A stretch of DNA of 64,000 nt from Tetraselmis striata. Lineage: Eukaryota > Chlorophyta > Chlorodendrophyceae > Chlorodendrales > Chlorodendraceae. A model generated the notes under the pieces. It saw nothing but the letters and a program-made list of their open reading frames with translations. It did no database searches and had not been told where the DNA came from. The stretch lies in contig VCJN01002881.1 in the NCBI GenBank assembly GCA_006384855.1, forward strand, positions 1 through 64,000, given 5' to 3'. Of the stretch, positions 23,973 to 34,862 are shown piece by piece; the first letter of the stretch is position 1, and every line of letters begins with the position of its first letter. Made by a program: the position numbers and the translations under genes.

Positions 23973-24602
23973 ATGGCGGTGCCGGCCCCACCTATGTCTA
24001 GGGCCACCTCCTCACAACACCCCGCCACGACGGCGTCGGCCACCGCCGACGGCGCCGTTGCGGGGGGGGACGCCCTGCCAGGCGACGATGATGCGCCTGG
24101 TGCGCCGCGTCAGGAGGCGGAGGAGGCCGTGGTCGAGGCGACTGATCGGGCTGAGGGGGTTGTCGAGGCGAGCGAGGCTGCGCTCGCGCCACCCGCCCCG
24201 CAGCCACCTGCGGGACATGCCGACTTGCTCGTCGCCATGTTGACCGGAGCACTACGAGCAGTGGCGGGAGGCGGCCACATGCACTATCATGTGCGTGTCC
24301 TGGCCGGACGCCCGTCATGCGTGGACTGCGGCCAACGGACGGACTGGGAGTGTTGCTGCGACGGCACCCCGGCTTTGTGCGGCCCCAAGTACCCATGCAT
24401 GGCGACCCATCAGCGGGCAGTCCCCTGCCCGACCACGGCCACGAAGAGGGCGGAGTTCCGCCATGTCAGGGACGCGTTCCACGACGCGACTCGCGCCGCC
24501 GTGTGTGAGGCTTCCGAGAAGGCACGCGCGGCTGGTAGGGTGCGCAGGGTGAGGCGGCGGACGGCCCAGGAGCTGAAGGAGAGCGAGACATGCCGTCAGT
24601 GA
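23973..24602 (+). CDS. Hypothetical protein with Cys-rich tail, transposase-like
   Basis: A 209-residue open frame starting at ATG 23973. The N-terminal half is rich in Ala, Pro and Glu and looks disordered. The C-terminal half has SCVDCGQRTDWECCCDG followed by LCGPKYPCMATH. This spacing of cysteines with a final His resembles the cysteine-rich DNA-binding tail of PiggyBac transposases, also seen at 42.4 kb. The protein ends with a basic segment (RVRRVRRRTAQE). Two related Cys-rich segments follow directly at 24.65 and 24.84 kb. It may be the surviving 3' end of a transposase gene; no catalytic domain is present nearby. Confidence 0.4.
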   Translation: MAVPAPPMSRATSSQHPATTASATADGAVAGGDALPGDDDAPGAPRQEAEEAVVEATDRAEGVVEASEAALAPPAPQPPAGHADLLVAMLTGALRAVAGGGHMHYHVRVLAGRPSCVDCGQRTDWECCCDGTPALCGPKYPCMATHQRAVPCPTTATKRAEFRHVRDAFHDATRAAVCEASEKARAAGRVRRVRRRTAQELKESETCRQ

Positions 24603-24647
24603 GGTCGGGCGCAATGTCATTGGGTGGGGCACACGGACGTGTAACAC

Positions 24648-24955
24648 TTGCACTTTGCGCGTACTGCTGGGTTACATCCAGGCTGCGTCACACTATGCAA
24701 CCGGAAAGGCTGCGTTGCTACTGCAAACAATGCGACGCCTCACTCTGTAGCAACCGCTGCCGCGCCTATCCCACAGCCGCTGCCCCCCCCCCCCCCCCCC
24801 CCGCGCGGGATCCCCGCCATCAGCAGCTTGCACTTGCACTTTGCGCGTACTGCTAGGTTACATCTGGGCGGCGTCACACCGGAAAGGCTGCGTTGCCACT
24901 GCAAACGATGCTACGCCTCACTCGGTAGCAACCGCTGCCCCGCCCATCCCACTCG
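24648..24955 (+). repeat. Two direct copies of a ~120-bp Cys-rich segment
   Basis: The segment beginning CACTTGCACTTTGCGCGTAC occurs at 24648 and again at about 24833, separated by a C-run (24785-24802). In one frame the first copy reads RLRCYCKQCDASLCSNRC, a cysteine pattern like the tail of the preceding gene. The second copy has lost several cysteines. The spacing suggests tandem duplication of a zinc-binding module followed by decay. Confidence 0.6.
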
Positions 24956-25318
24956 GGATGCTGAGAGCAGCTAAAGGGCACCGGGGGCGGGGCAAGAGGG
25001 AGCAGGGCCAATGATTGTGGAAGAGCGGGGACCCGCTTGCATGCCATCGTATTATATCTTGCACAATATCTGTTGCTGCACTCATATCTCACATCACTAG
25101 CTTAGCTATAGTGATTCCCCCCCCCCCCCCCCCCCGCACCGCGTACGCACAAGCCTGGGTATACGCATCAACTGCCCGCCGGGATGAGAAACTGGTATTG
25201 GTAGTGTGTCTGTGGGGTGGAGGGGGGGGGGCAAAAGAGCTGCCAATTTCTGCCAAGCTGGTGCGTTACATTGGGGCAGGCGCTGGGCAGACAATTGGGG
25301 CTCGCTTCAGAGCATTGT
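24956..25318. other. Intergenic
   Basis: No gene seen. A C-run of about 18 bases lies at 25118-25136. Confidence 0.4.
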
Positions 25319-27547
25319 CTAGTGCCTATGCGGCTGCGCCGCCTCCACCGCATGCAGACTCTGCGGGCTCACCAGCACCGCCACCTCAGTCATGCGGCCC
25401 TGCATCCCGCAGCCCGCCGCCGTCAGCCAGATCAGAGGTATCCAGAAGCCAGTGCTGGGGTTGTTGCGGCATGACCGCATAGTTTTCAGCGGCTGCCGTC
25501 CACAGCTTGTAATGCATCCCTTTCCGCCGATTCCGCTGTATGCGCTGTCTTGGCGCCGCGCTGCCCCGGCCGCCGCGCCTTGGCGCCGCGCTGCCCCGGC
25601 CGCCGCGCCTTGGCGCCGCGCTGCCCCGGCCGCCGCGCCTTGGCGCCGCGCTGCCCCGGCCGCCGCGCCTTGGCGCCGCGCTGCCCCGGCCGCCGCGCCT
25701 TGGCGCCGCGCTGCCCCGGCCGCCGCGCCTTGGCGCCGCGCTGCCCCGGCCGCCGCGCCTTGGCGCCGCGCTGCCCCGGCCGCCGCGCCTTGGCGCCGCG
25801 CTGCCCCGGCCGCCGCGCCTTGGCGCCGCGCTGCCCCGGCCGCCGCGCCTTGGCGCCGCGCTGCCCCGGCCGCCGCGCCTTGGCGCCGCGCGGGGTATCG
25901 AGTCCTCCCCTCCCTAGTGAGCGCGTCCACCTGCGCCTTGCGCTCGGGGCCGTCCTCCTCCGTCACCACATTCTGCAACCCCCACCGCGTGACGAACCAC
26001 GCAGCTCCTTGCATGCGCTTGTACATGTGCCCAAGCACCGCCTAGGGACGCGAAGCTCCTTCTCGGTCATGATCGCCTTCACCCGGGCCTCCTCGAGCAG
26101 CGGACCGGCGTTAAGAATGGAAAACGTTTCCATGTGGTGCAAGCAGTCCTCCATGACCCAGCCGGACTGCACCGTCACCTTGCCTGACCCTGCAGTCATG
26201 GAGGGGAATGCCGTCACGCCCACGCCCACGCCCACGCCCACGCCCGGGGGGGGGGGGGGGGGGTTACCTTTCGATTCTTGGACACTGCAAACGAAGGGCG
26301 CAACCCGCGTTCAAAGTTGCTGGGTATCGGGACTAAAGCCTGGCGCCGGTCTTCCTGCTTCATAGCTCGGAATCCAATGTGGCCCTGCACGGTGACAAAT
26401 TTCCTCCAGAAGTCCCTTCCCAAGCCAAAAAAAAACAGGTGGAACGGCGCGAGGGGGAAGAGGTTGATCATGCTGACATAGCCCAGGACCACATGCACAT
26501 GGCACACGCCATGGCAGCCAGTGTTCTGCTTGGCCTCCGCCAGCCGGGTTGTGTTGAACGCACGCCGGGCAAGGTGCGTGATTCACTGGACAAGTCATCG
26601 CCTTGATGGACGGTTACCAAGCGAGCCTCCCCGTCCGCATCCACAGGGGGGTGCTCCTGGGCAGCCGCCATAGCCTCCACAACCTGCCACGCCGACCGGG
26701 CGGGTGCGTGTGATTCCATACAACCGCAGTTGAGTGGTGCCACCAGCACGCAGGCCGGGCCCACTCACCTCTGAACGCAGAAGGTCCACAATGTCACCGT
26801 CCTCGAAAACAGCGCGCCACTGGGTCGCCCCGCCGTAGTCCTCCAACACCCACTCGGTAACGACGCCGGTTATCACGCCGTAGTGCCATACTCCCCGGAA
26901 CTTCTTGGCGATGACCTTCATGTAGAAGTCGCCGGGATCGCCTTTCCATATCACGCCCTCATCGCGGGTTCGACGCCCGCCGGCGGCCACGCAGGCGCGT
27001 CGATGTCCATACCGTCTTCGCCAACGGGGTCCTCCCCCACGCCCATCACATCGTCCACCTTCGAGCCGCCGTCGTCCGAGACCGGCGCCGGCGGGCCGTT
27101 TCCGACGGCTGCAGCTACTCCTGCTGCCGCGCTTGTTGCTGCTGTTGCTGCTGCTGCTGCTGCCGCCCCTGCTGCTGCTGCTTGTGATAAGGCGGCCTTG
27201 CGGCGCAACTTAGCCGCACGCTTCAACGAGTGGCTACAGTTCGGGTATTTCCGGAAGTGCCGCTCTCGCGCCGTCCTTTCACTACTACCCGTCACGATGC
27301 CGTGGCAGTGCTTGCATGTGTACACGCCATCCTTCGACACACTCGCTATCCATCCCTTTGCCGGCATGCCTGCTGCCGCGCGCGGGGGGCGGGGGGGGGG
27401 GGTTGAGAGTTGGGGTGGATGTAACCCACCACCGGCAGGCAACACAGATGCGAGTGCGCGGCTGTCCGCGCTTGATTCAACGGTGAGCGGCGGTGACCGT
27501 GAGGCGACCCCGTACTTCATGCGCGTGCTGGGGCGTTTCACAATCAT
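25319..27547 (-). CDS. Unrecognised zinc-finger gene, possibly transposon-related
   Basis: Several exons are supported. The first (27547 to about 26955) starts at ATG 27547 and encodes a BED-like finger, VYTCKHCHG then HFRKYPNCSH, followed by a long Ala tract (trinucleotide repeat near 27125-27180). The next piece ends at a strong donor (26769) and reads VIAKKFRGVWHYGVI and GDIVDLLRSE. A further exon (about 26540-26265) reads GLGRDFWRKFVTVQGHIGF and NFERGLRPSFAVSKNRK and ends at a donor just before a C-run. The next (about 26203-26040) reads SGWVMEDCLHHMETFS. After a one-step frame change the sequence continues with LGHMYKRMQGAAWFVTRWG and then runs into a minisatellite coding an Ala/Arg-rich 10-residue repeat. 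I recognise no catalytic domain. A BED-like finger is common in transposases, so a mobile origin is plausible. Exon ends are approximate. Confidence 0.5.
25550..25890. repeat. 30-bp GC-rich minisatellite, ~11 copies
   Basis: Perfect tandem copies of a 30-bp unit beginning TTGGCGCCGCGCTGC. Because 30 is a multiple of three, frames stay open on both strands; the minus strand gives a GAAAGAARRQ repeat. Copies look identical over more than 300 bp, indicating recent expansion or homogenisation. Confidence 0.95.
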
Positions 27548-28248
27548 CAGCAGTTAGGGCGGCTGCATTAAAACGCGCACCTACGAACACCACCTACCGC
27601 CTACCACCTACCGTACCACCTACATCCGCCCACACCTCCGCCCGTCGTGCCGCACATCGCGGCACACCGCGGGGTCAGCGGTCAGCGATGTGCGGTCAGC
27701 GATGTGCGGCGATGTGCAATGAGTGCGTATATCCGCCTGTACTTAGCCCGGGTGCTCCGCGTCGGCGGGCGACACGCGAGCCCGCGTGCGCATATCAATT
27801 TGATGAAATTATGGAAACGAGAAATTCATATAGTACTTTACAGGTCGCGCGCGATAGTCGTCGCTACTGGGTATGAAATCCACGTCCCTCGTCCGTCCCG
27901 TATCGTCCCCGTATGTCGTCGTTCGTCACCAGTAGGGCACATTTCCGTCACATCTGAATCTCACAGTGCGAGCATGCATGGTACCTTGGGCGGCATTATT
28001 CTCTTTGCCGGAGTGCATACGGCCAAGTTTGATGCGTCTTCTCGTGCTCATTCCGTTTCCTCATCTGTTGATGCTTCCACTTCGTTCGCAGTTGTTGTAG
28101 TGGACGTTTCCCTGAGCGATGGAGAGCAGCATGCTAGCACGTAATCAATTCCAATTTCATTTTTGGACGTTTTCGGTTGATGCCTTTTCGGATGATTTCC
28201 TGATCGCCTTTTGAAGCTAGCTCAGCATGTAATAAATGTTATAAATAA
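27548..28248. other. Intergenic
   Basis: Contains short CCTAC and GATGTGCGG repeats (about 27588-27715). An open plus-strand frame at 27647-28144 has no recognised domain. Confidence 0.4.
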
Positions 28249-29174
28249 GGGCAAACGACAGAGGTGGACCCGCCCCGGGGGCCAGACGACAAAAGTGGAC
28301 CCAGCGAGACTTCCGACTAAAACTGCGAAAATCCACGGATGAATCAAGCCCATTTTCATGTCGTGTACGGGCACCAGAACCCCTGGCTCTATCCTACCAT
28401 ATACCAGCAGGGTTCTCAGGGTTGTTCACATCCCGACCCTGTCGGTACGAGTACCCGTATTATACCGTTAGTCCCTGCGATGACTCGTCGCGTCAAATCA
28501 AATTTGAACAGTATCAGTAGGGCACGGTCCCCGTGCTGGTACCGGCCGCGCAGCGGCGAATGTCGCGCGCGGCGCCCGGCGGCCGACGCGATCCCGCGAT
28601 TTAGCAACGACACGATGAGCCGGCCAACACCACAGCTTTGTCGGCTTACAGCCCAGCCGCACTACCCTCCGGGCACGCACAACGACGAAGCGAATCAGCC
28701 GGCGCCCCCCGCCTCGTAGGCGACCGCCTCTGCGTGTAATTAACTTGCGTTTGCACGGCCTGGAAGTCGTCGTCGCTGTCCGACGGCGACGACGTGGTGA
28801 AGCGCCTTTACCAAAGGCTACGGTTCAATAACGCGCGTTTGGCTTTTGCGAGTCAGCGCCACTGACTCGGCGACCATGGTGCGCCGAGCAGACGAATAGA
28901 CGATCCCGCCAGGCCAGCAATCGGGTCAAAGTCGCCTACTTGTAAATTCGAAAGCGGGGCGTACGGGTACCGACGGCGGTAGTATGAGTGCAGGTCGTAC
29001 GGGCAGACCCTATATCATAATAATACTAATCCGCCTGTTAATTACATAATACTAACCCTTGCTCTACGTTTACAGCAGGGAAGCAGTACAAGTACAAATT
29101 TCGATTAAAACCCGCTTGGGCACTTTTGTCGTCTGGCCCCCCGCCCGGGGCGGGTCCACCTTTGTCGTTTGCCC
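28249..29174. mobile_element. 926-bp element with ~50-bp terminal inverted repeats
   Basis: Left end GGGCAAACGACAGAGGTGGA (from 28249) is matched by the complement of the right end (to 29174). The arms extend about 50 bp through CCCGCCCCGGG to CCAGACGACAAAAGTG, with a few mismatches and a 3-bp length difference. The interior has no transposase-like frame, so it is a non-autonomous TIR element. Outer bases are TAA on the left and TAC on the right, so a target duplication is not clear. Its right end lies 3 bp from the left end of the next element. Confidence 0.8.
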
Positions 29175-29177
29175 TAC

Positions 29178-30526
29178 TACACCCCTCCACATAAGTTTGG
29201 GGTCCCTTTTCGGCAGTCTCAAGACTTCACAAGTCTAGGGTACCTGAACGTAGGGTATATGAGATGAAACCCTGGAATCTCAGAGGGCTTTATAAAACCT
29301 GCATGACGAGTGGCTCAAACCGAAACTTAATGACCTTTGACTAGGGAATCACGCTGCACCTGGTGCGTGGATGGGCGTCGCCTGCAACTGCACCAAAACC
29401 GGGGTCGGTATCACGCACACGCCGACGCGCGTGAATAGACAACCAAACGGCGGGATGGCCATGAACGCGTGAGGAAACACATTGGCGAGGGGCTCGGGTG
29501 CATTTGGTTGGGGTGCAGCCGTGTGGGCGGCGGCCAGTGCATGTCGCGTTGCGATACTGGCATGGCATCAGTGTCGGCCACGCGCAGCAACACCCCCTTG
29601 GCTTCAAAACGCTATAATTTCTCAGGGTTTGCTCAGAAAAACGTTTTAAAAATATCACGCGATTCCTCGTTCAATTCTGCGTCGGGAACACCTTTCGATG
29701 ACCACAAAATCGATTTTTTGGGTCTCCGGAAAAAATCCCCAAAGATGATCATCCAAGTTGCCCCTCACTGCCTCATGTGCCCACCCATATCGGGCGCGTG
29801 GCTTTGCGCCAAGTGCGTGTCTAAGCCCCATACTCAGTTGCGTGAGAGCGTTATGTATGTGGATGACCACGGACCACCAACACTTGGCATGTGCCACCTC
29901 CTAGCGATACACACATCTACCAGCCAAAATGCCATTTTCCACAGCAGTTTTCAAGGAATTTCATATTAATCAAAATCCACGCCCCTACCGCGCCACCCCG
30001 CCCACGAAAGGGTGCAACTGGCATTCCACCACGCGCCCCCATGGTAGAGCATTGCCCTACGCCAAGGGGGCCATCGAGCGCCTCTCCTACGTGCGTTCGC
30101 CACAGAAACAGCAGCATTTTCACCCCAAAACTGCTCCCCACAGTGGCCAACTTGACGTTGGGGTGTCACGTCGTGCCTATAGCGACATGCTTTCAGTGGC
30201 CTACACGCACGGTGTGTGCAACTTATGCCAAGGGCCGTATCCACCGAGTTTGGTGCGACGAGTGCCGCTATTTCCATAGGTTTGGACGGTTGGCGCAACC
30301 CACAACTTTCTGGCGCCAACGCACCATGCAATGATTTCGCGTTTTTGAAAGGGCGCCCACAAATGGTCGTGTTGTCGCGCGGGTGGGTATAAAGCGCACA
30401 ATAGGCGTTCGCCCGAACTATTCCCACTGTAGTTAGCATGTATGCACATGCAGCCGGCGTGATCCTCGCCCATGCATGCGCTTTGCGATCGAAAATGCAA
30501 AACCCGGACTTATGTGGAGGGGTGTA
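29178..30526 (+). mobile_element. 1,349-bp TIR element, copy 1
   Basis: Ends are TACACCCCTCCACATAAGT at 29178-29196 and its exact complement at 30508-30526. The outermost TA may be a TA target duplication rather than part of the repeat. A second copy of the same length lies inverted at 44242-45590. A 166-residue frame (29469-29969) is preserved in both copies and has a zinc-binding pattern, HCLMCPPISGAWLCAKC. A second frame (29891-30334) has CDECRYFHRF. Neither matches a transposase I recognise. Near the left end, TTTATAAAGCC (complement) could be a TATA-type promoter reading outward or inward. Confidence 0.85.
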
Positions 30527-30714
30527 TAAATAATGCCAGCCACAGGGGAAGGGTGGGGGGAAGCCTCGCGTACGAGGATGATACGTCACGAGCCAGGTGC
30601 TAAGCAGCCGAAAAGCACCGCGGAACGAAACGTATTTTCGGATTTTTTGCTGTTCCCCCCGCGCTGTCGTGTCATATAGCCATGCTCCCCTCGCCCCCCC
30701 CCACCCACTCACAG

Positions 30715-32726
30715 TTCGAACGCGCCCAAGCCCCCGCCAATCCGGCCTCCCACGGATATTATGCCGAGGCCTACAGGAAGCGGGGTGACCCTAGCTAGGC
30801 CCGTTGGGTCGGTAGCCTGGCTTCGGACTCGGCATCGGGCACGGGCGTGACGGAGTCCTGGTGCCTTCACTGGCCAGGCCTACTTTGATACTCACGTCCC
30901 GACGCACCGCCTTGCACCGTTTGCTGAGCAGGTAGCGACTACATCTTCTCGTTGTAGTTGAACTGCATATGTGCCCGTGCGACGTGCGGGTTGACGCGTG
31001 TCCAATCTCCGTTCCCCGGCTCCCCGCCCCTCTGCTTTTAGGCTGCCTGCAGTGCGCCTTACCTCCCCTTCCCCCGCCCGCTGTCTGCTCTCCAACCCGG
31101 AAGGTCGAAAGTGAATTCGTGTATCCCTCACCTGAATTTGATCAGCGCGCCGCCGTGTCTGCTGAGCAATTCGTGCGCAGCATGGCGCGCGCGCTTTTTT
31201 TCTGAGCGCGCAGCGCGCTCATCCAAGCGCAAGCCGGTTCCGGTGGTTGGAGGCTCATCACCAGGGAGGGCGAGACGTGGAGGTCGTCGGGGGGGGGGGG
31301 GGGGGGGGTCTCCTTTCTGTGCTGGCGGCGTTTACTCTGCTCTCCTTTCTGTTCGATACAACAACCTGTTCTCGTGGCGCGGCTGTGCAGGAAGGGTGAA
31401 CATGTCCTCCCCCCACCCCCCGCCCCTCTTTGGCCAGCAGGCGAACTCACTCCTCCTAGGATAGAACATATTGACACACATTAGCATAAAAAGTAGGCAA
31501 CATGTCTGTTGCCACGCCCAAGCGCGACCCACCGGCGGAGACCCAGAAGCGATCGAATTCAAGTGAAAACAGCTGCAAGAAGAGACAGATGCGCGCTGGT
31601 TGCTGCGGCGAGCCGGTCGTCATATCTTGAGAGCCTGTGCCATGAGCGGAGATGCTGCGCCGTGTCTTTGCCCCTGGTGCTGGTGCTGATGGCGGGCCCC
31701 GCGGGGTGGATGATGCTGAGCCCATCCTGGTGTGCTAATGGGGAATTCCGCGCTGCAGTCACATCATGCGATCACTCCAGCATTCCGATTCATGCATGCA
31801 TGCATGCGAGTGATGCAACCTGTCCCGGCCGTACCATGTGGTTGCAACTGGTGCGAACGGAGCGCCCCGCGGTACCCCTGGCATGCACGCTGCTGGCCTC
31901 GGCATGGGGTTGCCTGGGCGCCATTGCGATTGCACATCAAGGCGCAGCGTGACAGCGGCGGTACCTGTGGTGGGCGCAGGTGGTGGAGTAGAAGGGGTAC
32001 CAACACCGACCCGAAGAGCAATGTCGCCAGCGGGCAGCCCTCGCCGCGTCGAAACGTAAGATAGACGCCTATCTTACGTTTATACCGCCTTGACACCCCC
32101 AACCACCACCACCTCGCGCCGCGTAAGGTTTTATGCATCGCCATGCACAGTCGCACGGCCTGAGCGTGGCATGTGGTCGTGGGTGGCGGGCAGCCGGGGG
32201 AGACGATGTGGCAGAAGGCGGAGGGAGTCATCCCGCCCGGCATCCACAAGGGCGTCGGGAACTTGTTCGGGCGAGTGGTGCAGGAATGTGTGGATGCATG
32301 CGCATTGGGAGCTAACGCTGAATGCGACGACGGCGGCACCCTGGAAGTCATCAATGGTCAGTGATCGTGTCAATGTTTTTAACACCGGGGGAACGTGTGC
32401 CGGCAGCAGCGATATCGCATTGTTTATGGCATTGCCCACGAATGGGTATTTCATTCAAAACTAGGCATGGCGCTGGTATTGTGAAAGAGAAATCAATGAC
32501 AAGGCAAAGGGAAGTCAAGGACGGAGTCAGAGAGAGAGAGCGCGCAAGAGAAACAGCCCCCATAACCAGAAGCTGCGAGAACCCCCCCCCCCCCCCCCCC
32601 CCTGCGGATAATGCTCCGGCCTGAGCAAGCACTTGTATTGTGTTGCATGCCGCAGAGGACTGGGCAGAGGACTTCGTGGGCAGCGTCCTCCAAGGAGGCG
32701 GCGGCGGGCTGGGTTGCAGGATGTGA
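30715..32726 (+). CDS. Unrecognised multi-exon gene
   Basis: The 3' half is well supported by phase-matched exons: 31980-32055, 32194-32356 and 32656-32726 (TGA). These read GTNTDPKSNVASGQPSPRRN, then MWQKAEGVIPPGIHKGVGN and QECVDACALGANAECDDG, then EDWAEDFVGSVLQ and a Gly-rich end. The intron before the last exon carries a C-run (32582-32602) upstream of the acceptor. Upstream coding-like pieces are 30715-30784 (FERAQAPANPASHGYYAEAY), about 31104-31203 (ESEFVYPSPEFDQRAAV) and an ATG at 31502 (MSVATPKRDPPAETQKR), but I could not join them in phase. No domain is recognised and no function is proposed. The gene starts just beyond the right end of a transposon. Confidence 0.5.
32052..32081. promoter_or_regulatory. 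Perfect hairpin spanning a 5' splice site
   Basis: AAACGTAAGATAG (32052-32064), loop ACGC, then the exact complement CTATCTTACGTTT (32069-32081). The GTAAGA donor of the exon ending at 32055 lies inside the first arm, so base pairing in the pre-mRNA would hide the splice site. The palindrome is seen directly. A regulatory role is inference. Confidence 0.7.
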
Positions 32727-34313
32727 AGTGCGGCCCACTCATTGGTGCCTCCACCCCACCCCCACCCCCCCCTTCCCTTCCTATCCCTTTTGCAACGCCG
32801 CGGCCGCCGCACTGCCATCAGTCCTGCAGACGTAGCAGGAGTGTAAGAGGACACCCTGGTTCGAATTCTGTAATACAATCAGAAAATTCCGAGGTGTGGC
32901 CAAACAGACACAGCCCCTTTTACCATAGGTACCCATAGTCGCTAAGTGTACTCAAGTCGCTTAGTTACCGTTTCTGATTGGAGGGGCCGCACAGACCGTA
33001 GCCCGCCCGGCTGCTCGAGTCTCAGCTAGCTAGCCAGGTTCATTGATACTATTCTGGATCTGGCAGCCTGGCTGCGCCTTGGTTGGGGGGTCGGAACCTG
33101 GTGGGAGGCTTCGGGAGTGGCTGAGCACATGCATGGCGGGCAGGGCGTATTCCAGCTTAGAGGGTATTTTGACAATGCCTTTGGTGTCCGGTGCGGAACT
33201 TTGAAGAGCGGCTCGGGCGAGAAACGAGCTCATTCCGGATCGAATGGCAATAACGCAGGCATGTCCAAATGTCCTCAATATGATGGGTATCGATGTCTGA
33301 CTTGTGATGTCCAAATGGACAGATCTCAACAAAGCCATAACAGTGTCATTCGATGCGGAATGGCCAAGTATTTTCTAGTCTGAAGCGCTCTCAGAATTTG
33401 AGATGTTGGGGCTGGAACCTGAGGGCATCGCTGACACAACCACTGAACTACTAGCAGCATGCCGGTATTATCACAATGTCGTATGATATCCGAATGCGAG
33501 CAAGGATGTATGGCAGCAATTCATCACACCGCGTATAGTTTTACTGCATAGCATCAGTGCAATGCAGCGGGATATAATTGCAAGGGTTCAGAGTTATGAC
33601 ATAACTTTGAACGATATAATCATTCATACGGGTTCAGAATTATGGGCGGCCTCGTAGCAATTATTGCCATATCCGCCTCATTGCAGAGCTGGGGACCCCC
33701 ATTTTCCCTGGCAGTATCTTAGGTAGATACAGGAGGGGCTGCCGCTGGTATGGTGGGCTGATGTCAGAGAGGCGGACACCACACAGATGAAGCCCGGGCA
33801 CTCTACTCATTGTGACAAAACAGAGGGTGTGCAGCGTGCGATGTAGTTTGGCGCAGCCCGGGCTCCGCTAGCCCGAGCCTGCTGTACATTGGGCTGGAAA
33901 CCACTTGCACCGTGTTTTTATCTGGCATGGTCATCTGGCCCTGAAATCCCTCCATCTTACAGCGCCCTTATTCGAGCATTGTAGCCACTGTGGCTGGTAG
34001 TCAATCTACAGGCGCTGGCAGACACTACCGCATGCAGCATGATGTTGACAGTTACGCAGTGCGGTCGCGACAAACTCAAAGTTACACGCCACTATTCACG
34101 AGCGGTTTTTCACGAGGCCACGCTCTAGAGCCCGCCGCCTGGCTGGCAGAGCTCCGTTGTAGACACAAGAATGGCACTGGCGATTCAAAAGCCGTGCTGG
34201 ACATGGGTGGGGTGTACGGGGGAAGGGGGGAGGGGGGAGGGGGCGGGCATGTCTTGGTTTGGTGGTGCCGTCCCCTAGTTGTGATCGCGATACTGGTGGT
34301 TGAGACCGGGCGG
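32727..34313. other. Intergenic, no gene recognised
   Basis: GC-rich near 32.8 kb, then AT-richer from 33.4 kb. A minus-strand frame at 33030-33338 looks protein-like in composition but has no motif and no convincing splice sites. A purine-rich G tract lies at 34213-34245. Confidence 0.4.
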
Positions 34314-34862
34314 TCACTTCTCATAGATGCAGAAGCAGTAGCGGTTCACCGCCACGTCGCCGTTGGTGAAGGCGTTGGTGCACGTGGTGTCGGCGCGGCC
34401 AGCTGGCCCGGCGAACCCGGGCTGCACGTACCTCGCCTGTGTCATCGGAGAACCCACTGGGGTGAAGAAGTAGGGAGAGACAGTGCCAAGGTTCATGATG
34501 TTTGTCCGATCGTCCGCCACGATGGAAATGTCCTCGTTCGGGAAGGGGTCGGAGAAGCTCGATCGGGCGAGCAGCGCGTCACTCATCCCGGCATCGTCAA
34601 CGATGCTGCTCATCACACTGATCGCTTCTTCATTGCACACGAGAGAGCCCTTGAAGCCCTTGTCCTGGATATCTTTGGTGTAGCGGGCGCAGGCCTCGTT
34701 GCAGTCCTCGTAGTTTGTGCTGGGGGTGTTGTCGTTGACATTCTGGCCCACAAACCAGCCGGACGGGTTCTTCTTCTCCTTGGTAGGTTTCTTTGCGTAA
34801 TGCTTGAATATGCCCCATTTGCGGGACTCCAAGCCGACATCCTGCTCCGTGGGACTTCCTGC
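34314..34862 (-). CDS. Hypothetical protein, 3'-terminal exon
   Basis: An open frame of about 183 codons to the stop at 34314. No in-frame ATG lies at its start. It follows a CAG acceptor-like site (GGTGGCAGCAG on the minus strand), so it is probably the last exon of a gene whose earlier exons I could not find. It reads WGIFKHYAKKPTKEKK, GWFVGQNVNDN, NYEDCNEACARYTKD and ends TTCTNAFTNGDVAVNRYCFC, so it has paired cysteines, as in a secreted or lumenal protein. Codon composition looks genuine. No family recognised. Loss of the 5' part by repeat insertion is possible. Confidence 0.5.
   Translation of the reverse strand, partial: AGSPTEQDVGLESRKWGIFKHYAKKPTKEKKNPSGWFVGQNVNDNTPSTNYEDCNEACARYTKDIQDKGFKGSLVCNEEAISVMSSIVDDAGMSDALLARSSFSDPFPNEDISIVADDRTNIMNLGTVSPYFFTPVGSPMTQARYVQPGFAGPAGRADTTCTNAFTNGDVAVNRYCFCIYEK

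Noticed and set aside
25392-26045. Long plus-strand proteins across the 30-bp repeat
   Set aside because: The repeat length is a multiple of three and GC-rich, so several frames on both strands are open by construction. Only the minus strand links to a supported exon.
29966-30712. A 248-residue minus-strand protein over the right half of the transposon
   Set aside because: It runs out of the element end into unrelated flank and overlaps the opposite-strand frames; no motif was recognised.
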